A stretch of DNA of 19,240 nucleotides from Clostridia bacterium (GTDB taxonomy: Bacteria > Bacillota_A > Clostridia > Oscillospirales > CAG-272). Shown in pieces: positions 15,741 through 19,240 of the stretch; within the stretch, counting starts at the first letter, position 1, and each line of letters starts with the position of its first letter. Position numbers and translations under genes: made by a program. Location of the stretch: contig JAFQLN010000079.1 in assembly GCA_017414585.1 (NCBI GenBank), forward strand, positions 1 to 19,240. The letters run 5' to 3'. Below the pieces are notes generated by a model, which searched no databases, had not been told where the DNA came from, and saw only the letters and a list, made by a program, of their open reading frames with translations.

Positions 15741-15900
15741 GTTCCTTTTTTCCTTTAGCGAGGAAAAAAGGAACCGAAAAAAGGAACTTTTTTGGAAGTC
15801 TTGGGTGTTTCGATCTCTGCGGAGATCGATTTAGGGCGCTGCCCTAAAAACCCGCAAACTTTTGAAAAAGCTCGACCAAAACTTTTAAACTGACAAAGTT
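15741..15900 (-). repeat. Multi-hairpin repeat A3
   Basis: This is the third copy of the A repeat, reading on the minus strand. H1 is CGAGCTTTT/AAAAGTTTG, which pairs fully only as RNA of this strand because two pairs are G-U. H2 is AGGGC/GCCCT. H3 is CGATCTC/GAGATCG around CGCA. H4 (15741-15774) is identical to that of A2. It begins about 10 bp after the RACo stop and ends about 25 bp before the operon terminator, so it should form the 3-prime untranslated part of the minus-strand message. Relative to addA it is antisense and downstream. Confidence 0.85.
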
Positions 15901-15910
15901 GGGCGTAGAT

Positions 15911-17905
15911 TTATTCTATATCCCCGAAGAGCATACCGTTGACATATTCTTCCGTGAACGACGGGTCGGACGACAGTTCCACATACGCGGAGTTCGCCAT
16001 AACATCATCAAGATTTTCACGGAACTTCTTCGAGAAGAGGAACATCGACGCGCCCTTGGCAGAAGTATTGCCGACTGCGTGGATATTATCCCCCTTGACA
16101 GCATCAGCGGGAAGCAGACCGATATGCGCCGCCGCCGTTACGTCAATACCGCCGCCGAACGATCCTGCGATATACAGGTCATCCACATCGCACTGTTCCA
16201 CGCCTGCCTTGGAAAGCAGAACGGACGTGCCTGCGGAAATCGCCGCCTTTGCGGTCTGCACCTGACGGATATCCCCGTCCGTGATGAAAACATCTTCGGT
16301 CAGCGCGATGGTTGCGCGTCCTTCGTCGTCTTCACCGAGTGCGGATTCAAACAGCGGGTAGATATCTTCATACGCTTCATCCTCCGGTTCGCCGTCGTCG
16401 CAGATTCTGCCGAACGCGGTGACCAGCCCGGTTTTCAGGAATGCGGAAATTGCCGCGATGACGCCGCTTCCGCAGATACCGACAGCTTGTGCGTTCTGAA
16501 CGGTTTTCAGAGCGAATCCGCCGTTTTCGGTATCGGCATCAACATGATAGATCGCGCCTTCCGTTGCGGACATACCCATCTGGATATGCGCGCCTTCGAG
16601 AGCGGGACCTGCGGCGGTTGCGGCGAAGAGGTATTTCTTTTCCGCGTCGGGATTCTTCGTATTGATGCAGCAGAGCTCTCCGTTTGTGCCGAGGTCGAGG
16701 AAGATGCTTGCCGCGGATGCGAGTTCCGGCTTGGTGGTAAGCAGGTAAGCAAGACCGAAGGTGATATCGCCGCCGACATAGGACGCGGAGAGGGGTGCGA
16801 GGTAAACGGGTGCGTTCGCGTGGCAGAAGAGCTTGCCGCTGTTCGGGGACTTGGCAAACAGTTCCCCTGCGCGTACGGAGTAACCGAACTGCGTGGAGAG
16901 GAAGAACGGCACGGTGCTGAACGAGTCGGTGGGGATGGATGCAAAGAGGTGTTCCATGGTGGAGTTGCCGGCAACGGTGACGTAAACGATATCGTCCGTT
17001 GTACCGGCGCCGGACTGCGCGAGGAGGAGATCAGCGGAGGAGCGGACAGCGCCGAGGACTTCGCAGAAGAGGGTATCGGTACCGTTTTCGGTGACGTAGC
17101 TCATACGGGAGATGACGTCACTGCCGTGTCTGCGCTGGGGGTTTTCCGTGACTTTTTCCGCGAGGATGGTGCCGTTTTCGGCATTCCAGAGGGAGACTGC
17201 GACGGTGGTGGTGCCGATATCGCAGGCGAGAGCGAGGGGCGTGAAGGCATTCTTTTCGACACGTGCAACGGAGAGCGCGGTGCTCTGGTCGGGCGCGAAG
17301 GTAACGGTAACAGCCGCGTAGAGTTCGAGCTGTTCTTTACGGATGAGAGCGGATGTTTCAGCGAGGACGTCATCGGGAATGGTGACGGATGCCGCGGAGG
17401 AAGCGAGGGTTTCATCGGCGAACGCGGTGCGGACAGCGCTGACGAGGTTCGCGTATGTATCGAGGGGTGCTTCAATGGTGGGTTTTGTGAGGGAGATTTT
17501 CTTCACGCGCACAACGGGAACAAAGTCTTCTTTGGATGTAATGGAATCCTTGGAAGCGGCAACGCCGGCGCCTGTAAGCTGTTCATAATCGGGGAGGAAG
17601 ACATCTTCGATTCCGTCGGTGCTGGGCACGAGGCAGGCATAGACGATGGTGACGCTGTCTTTGCAGGCATCGGGCACGCGGCATTTTGCGAGAAAATCGG
17701 CGGCATCCGCATCCGAGAGCGCAGCACGCGCCTTGGAGGGGACAGCGGAAGTATCTCCGGAGAGAGCGACGAGGCACTTTTTGCAGGTACCGCGGCCGCC
17801 GCAGGGAGAGTGCACCTGCACGCCGGAGAGAGAACCGATCACGGAAAAGAGGGAACCGTTCGATTCGGCAATGTCAAAGGTCTGGCTGGAAAAATGAAGT
17901 TTCAT
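15911..17905 (-). CDS. RACo-like corrinoid-protein reductive activator (2Fe-2S, DUF4445 ASKHA ATPase)
   Basis: A 664-residue protein of the type that uses ATP to drive reduction of an inactive Co(II) corrinoid protein for methyl transfer. The N-terminal ferredoxin part has C35-x5-C41-x2-C44 in SPCGGRGTCKKC, with C91 in VYACLV the likely fourth ligand. The ASKHA part shows ACDIGTTTVAVSLW (227-240), NPQRRHGSDVISRM (255-268), VAGNSTMEHL (311-320), SYVGGDITFG (375-384), FLDLGTNGEL (402-411), GICGSGVIAAI (476-486) and LYIAGSFGGGIDVTAAAHIGLLP (577-599). No corrinoid protein or methyltransferase gene is in the window, so the partner is unknown. The ATG at 17905 is preceded by GAAAGGAG, which overlaps the TGA stop of the upstream rnz gene, suggesting coupled translation. 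Confidence 0.88.
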   Translation of the reverse strand: MKLHFSSQTFDIAESNGSLFSVIGSLSGVQVHSPCGGRGTCKKCLVALSGDTSAVPSKARAALSDADAADFLAKCRVPDACKDSVTIVYACLVPSTDGIEDVFLPDYEQLTGAGVAASKDSITSKEDFVPVVRVKKISLTKPTIEAPLDTYANLVSAVRTAFADETLASSAASVTIPDDVLAETSALIRKEQLELYAAVTVTFAPDQSTALSVARVEKNAFTPLALACDIGTTTVAVSLWNAENGTILAEKVTENPQRRHGSDVISRMSYVTENGTDTLFCEVLGAVRSSADLLLAQSGAGTTDDIVYVTVAGNSTMEHLFASIPTDSFSTVPFFLSTQFGYSVRAGELFAKSPNSGKLFCHANAPVYLAPLSASYVGGDITFGLAYLLTTKPELASAASIFLDLGTNGELCCINTKNPDAEKKYLFAATAAGPALEGAHIQMGMSATEGAIYHVDADTENGGFALKTVQNAQAVGICGSGVIAAISAFLKTGLVTAFGRICDDGEPEDEAYEDIYPLFESALGEDDEGRATIALTEDVFITDGDIRQVQTAKAAISAGTSVLLSKAGVEQCDVDDLYIAGSFGGGIDVTAAAHIGLLPADAVKGDNIHAVGNTSAKGASMFLFSKKFRENLDDVMANSAYVELSSDPSFTEEYVNGMLFGDIE

Positions 17906-17917
17906 AAAAGACTCCTT

Positions 17918-18814
17918 TCACTCTTCGTCTGCGAAGCGGATCGTTTTGGTTTGTCCGTCGGCAGAGAGGATGGTGTGCGGGAAAATATCGGATGCTTCAT
18001 GGAAGCAAACAGACGGGTCGGGGAGAGCGGGGCTGTAATGGGTCAGCCACAGCTCGCTGCATTCGGCGTCGCGTGCGAGTTTAGCGGCGTCGCGCATGGT
18101 CATATGGGCGGATTCTTTGGCGCGGTCGTTCTTTTCGGCTTCAAACATGCCTTCGCAGATGAGAAGATCCGCATCGTACGCCATGGTAGAGATGATTTCG
18201 ATGGGGCGCGTATCGGTAGCGAAGGTGACATGGATGCCGCGTCTTGCCTGACCGAGAACCATATCGGGTGTGAATCCGTCAACGGTTTCGCCTTTCTGGA
18301 GTTTCGACCAGAGTTTCATGGGGACGCCGTTTTTTTCGGCTTTTTCGCGGTCGAACTTTCCGGCGCGGTTGAGGCGGATATCGTACCCGAGGCAGGCGGA
18401 CGAGTGGCGCACTTCAAATGCGGTGACGGAAAAACCGTGCCGTTCGATGCAGTCAAAGTCGCCCAGCGTCTGCGTCCGGATGCGGAACGGAAGCTCCGGC
18501 GCGATGGTTGTCAGATTTTTCACAACTTCATCCACGCCCTTCGGCCCGCAGATCAGAAGCGGTTCGCTGTGCCCTTCATTCCCCATGGAAAGAAGCAGTC
18601 CGGGCAGTCCGCTGCAGTGATCGGCATGAAAATGCGTCAGCAGAATCGTCCCGATCTTCCCAAGCGAAAATCCCGCTTTCTTGACTGCAAGCTGCGTCCC
18701 TTCCCCGCAGTCAATCAGCATTCCCGTGCCGTTATACCGCAGATAACAGCAGCTCAGAAAACGATCAAGCTGTGGGACAGTCCCGCCGGTTCCGGGAAGG
18801 CATACGTCTAACAT
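17918..18814 (-). CDS. rnz: Ribonuclease Z-type metallo-beta-lactamase hydrolase
   Basis: A 298-residue zinc hydrolase of the RNase Z (ElaC) type, which trims the 3-prime end of tRNA precursors. It shows GTGGTVPQLDR near the start, IDCGEGTQ (34-41), the metal motif HFHADH (61-66), further ligand candidates H137 (VRHSSACLGY), D201 (FATDTRP) and H259 (LTHYSPAL), and AHMTMRDAA (236-244), which resembles the family HST motif. Length is close to the 300 or so of bacterial RNase Z. The ATG at 18814 is preferred: the AGGAG upstream lies about 8 bases from it but only 2 from the in-frame ATG at 18820. It is the first gene of a two-gene operon with the RACo-like gene, 12 bp apart. Another MBL hydrolase role is possible because the family is broad. 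Confidence 0.82.
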   Translation of the reverse strand: MLDVCLPGTGGTVPQLDRFLSCCYLRYNGTGMLIDCGEGTQLAVKKAGFSLGKIGTILLTHFHADHCSGLPGLLLSMGNEGHSEPLLICGPKGVDEVVKNLTTIAPELPFRIRTQTLGDFDCIERHGFSVTAFEVRHSSACLGYDIRLNRAGKFDREKAEKNGVPMKLWSKLQKGETVDGFTPDMVLGQARRGIHVTFATDTRPIEIISTMAYDADLLICEGMFEAEKNDRAKESAHMTMRDAAKLARDAECSELWLTHYSPALPDPSVCFHEASDIFPHTILSADGQTKTIRFADEE

Positions 18815-18849
18815 GGTCATGACTCCTTTTTGTTTTTACTAAGGGTGTG

Positions 18850-19161
18850 GTGAGGGGGAACGGTCGCTTTTTTGAAAAAAAGCTCCGCAAAAAACTTTAT
18901 ACTGACAAGGTGCACAGCGGCGCCATAGATGCAGTTGATATGATAACGAAGGGGATGGGAGAAATAAGCTGTTTAGCTTCAGCTGAACGAAACCGTACTC
19001 CGTCCAAAGGATCAGAATATGGTAAAGACGGAAGTCAGGGACCGCCGAGACCCTGACTTCCCACGCCGTGGAGAGCTCAAGTGATTTGCAGTCCAAAGGT
19101 AAAGTTGGGCAAGGCTCACGCGCGTGGTGAAGTTATGCGGGAGCTAAAGATACATACTGTG
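18850..19161 (-). repeat. Repeat copy R, about 310 bp, leader-like, upstream of rnz
   Basis: This is the inverted counterpart of 1-313. On the minus strand it runs toward rnz and ends with the hairpin at 18861-18887: CGG, A, GCTTTTTT, TC, AAAAAAGC, GA, CCG. That is 46 bp before the chosen rnz start. The GAAGTCAGGG/CCCTGACTTC hairpin is at 19031-19060 and extends by one pair here. The least conserved parts against L are near 19070-19090 and 18950-18975. Both strands have short open frames of about 70 codons that also exist in L, but their differences are mostly amino-acid changing, so I do not call a gene. Confidence 0.85.
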
Positions 19162-19181
19162 CAGTCGCGTCACGTCGAATA

Positions 19182-19215
19182 GATTTCGTCATGGAATTTA
19201 TTCCATGATGAAATC
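19182..19215. repeat. Long perfect-stem palindrome near the right edge
   Basis: Arms 19182-19197 and 19200-19215 are 16 bases each with a 2-base centre (TT). They pair throughout, with a single G-T pair (19188 against 19209). No T run follows on either strand, so it is not a classical terminator. It lies about 20 bp outside repeat R. The last 25 bp of the window hold nothing I can interpret. Confidence 0.7.
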
Positions 19216-19240
19216 CCGACCAGCTTCACAAACGGGGTCA

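Noticed and set aside
15899..18811. A 970-codon open frame on the plus strand, antisense to the RACo-like and rnz genes
   Set aside because: Both minus-strand genes have full family motifs and good ribosome sites. The antisense frame has a repetitive Gly/Phe/Cys-rich composition typical of a mirror of GC-biased codons, and no start signal.
18847..19056. A small protein conserved in both L and R (about 70 residues, ending in GSQGPPRP)
   Set aside because: Differences between the copies in this frame are mostly amino-acid changing (for example L to F, R to K, E to K, A to V, I to T), and the frame on the other strand is open as well. Nucleotide-level repeat conservation explains it.

Overview
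This 19.2 kb window is bacterial chromosomal DNA. It holds ten protein-coding genes and an unusually rich set of intergenic repeats. The moderately GC-rich coding DNA, strong AGGAG ribosome sites, the addB-addA recombination pair (rather than recBCD), an orphan RACo-type activator and a type of palindromic intergenic repeat familiar from gut Clostridia all suggest an anaerobic Bacillota, probably a gut Clostridia of Oscillospirales or Christensenellales type. The exact lineage is an inference from style, not a match.

Layout, left to right. Repeat copy L (1-313) leads into cimA (citramalate synthase, isoleucine pathway). Repeat element B1 separates cimA from ddl (D-Ala-D-Ala ligase, cell wall). 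On the minus strand lies a toxin-first type II toxin-antitoxin pair (3380-3869) with its own promoter and terminator. A cytosolic GH123/DUF4091-type glycosidase follows on the plus strand, then element B2 with a three-unit tandem array. Next is a secreted LytM/M23-like protein whose active site is degraded, with a clear sigma-A promoter and a terminator. The addB and addA genes follow, punctuated by three copies (A1, A2, A3) of a multi-hairpin repeat. The right part is a minus-strand operon, rnz (RNase Z) then a RACo-like corrinoid-protein activator. It is preceded by repeat copy R (18850-19161), an inverted copy of L.

The genes are mostly housekeeping and do not form one pathway. AddA and AddB form one helicase-nuclease. 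The toxin and antitoxin form one module. RNase Z and RACo are translationally linked but functionally unrelated as far as can be seen.

The less ordinary content is intergenic. The A repeats keep the same four stems while the stem bases change in a compensatory way, and they always lie in sense orientation just behind a gene. The L/R repeats are about 310 bp, roughly 90 percent alike by eye, and each lies in sense orientation about 40-50 bp in front of a start codon. They end in a hairpin module related to the first stem of A. B1 and B2 share terminal inverted repeats but carry different cores.
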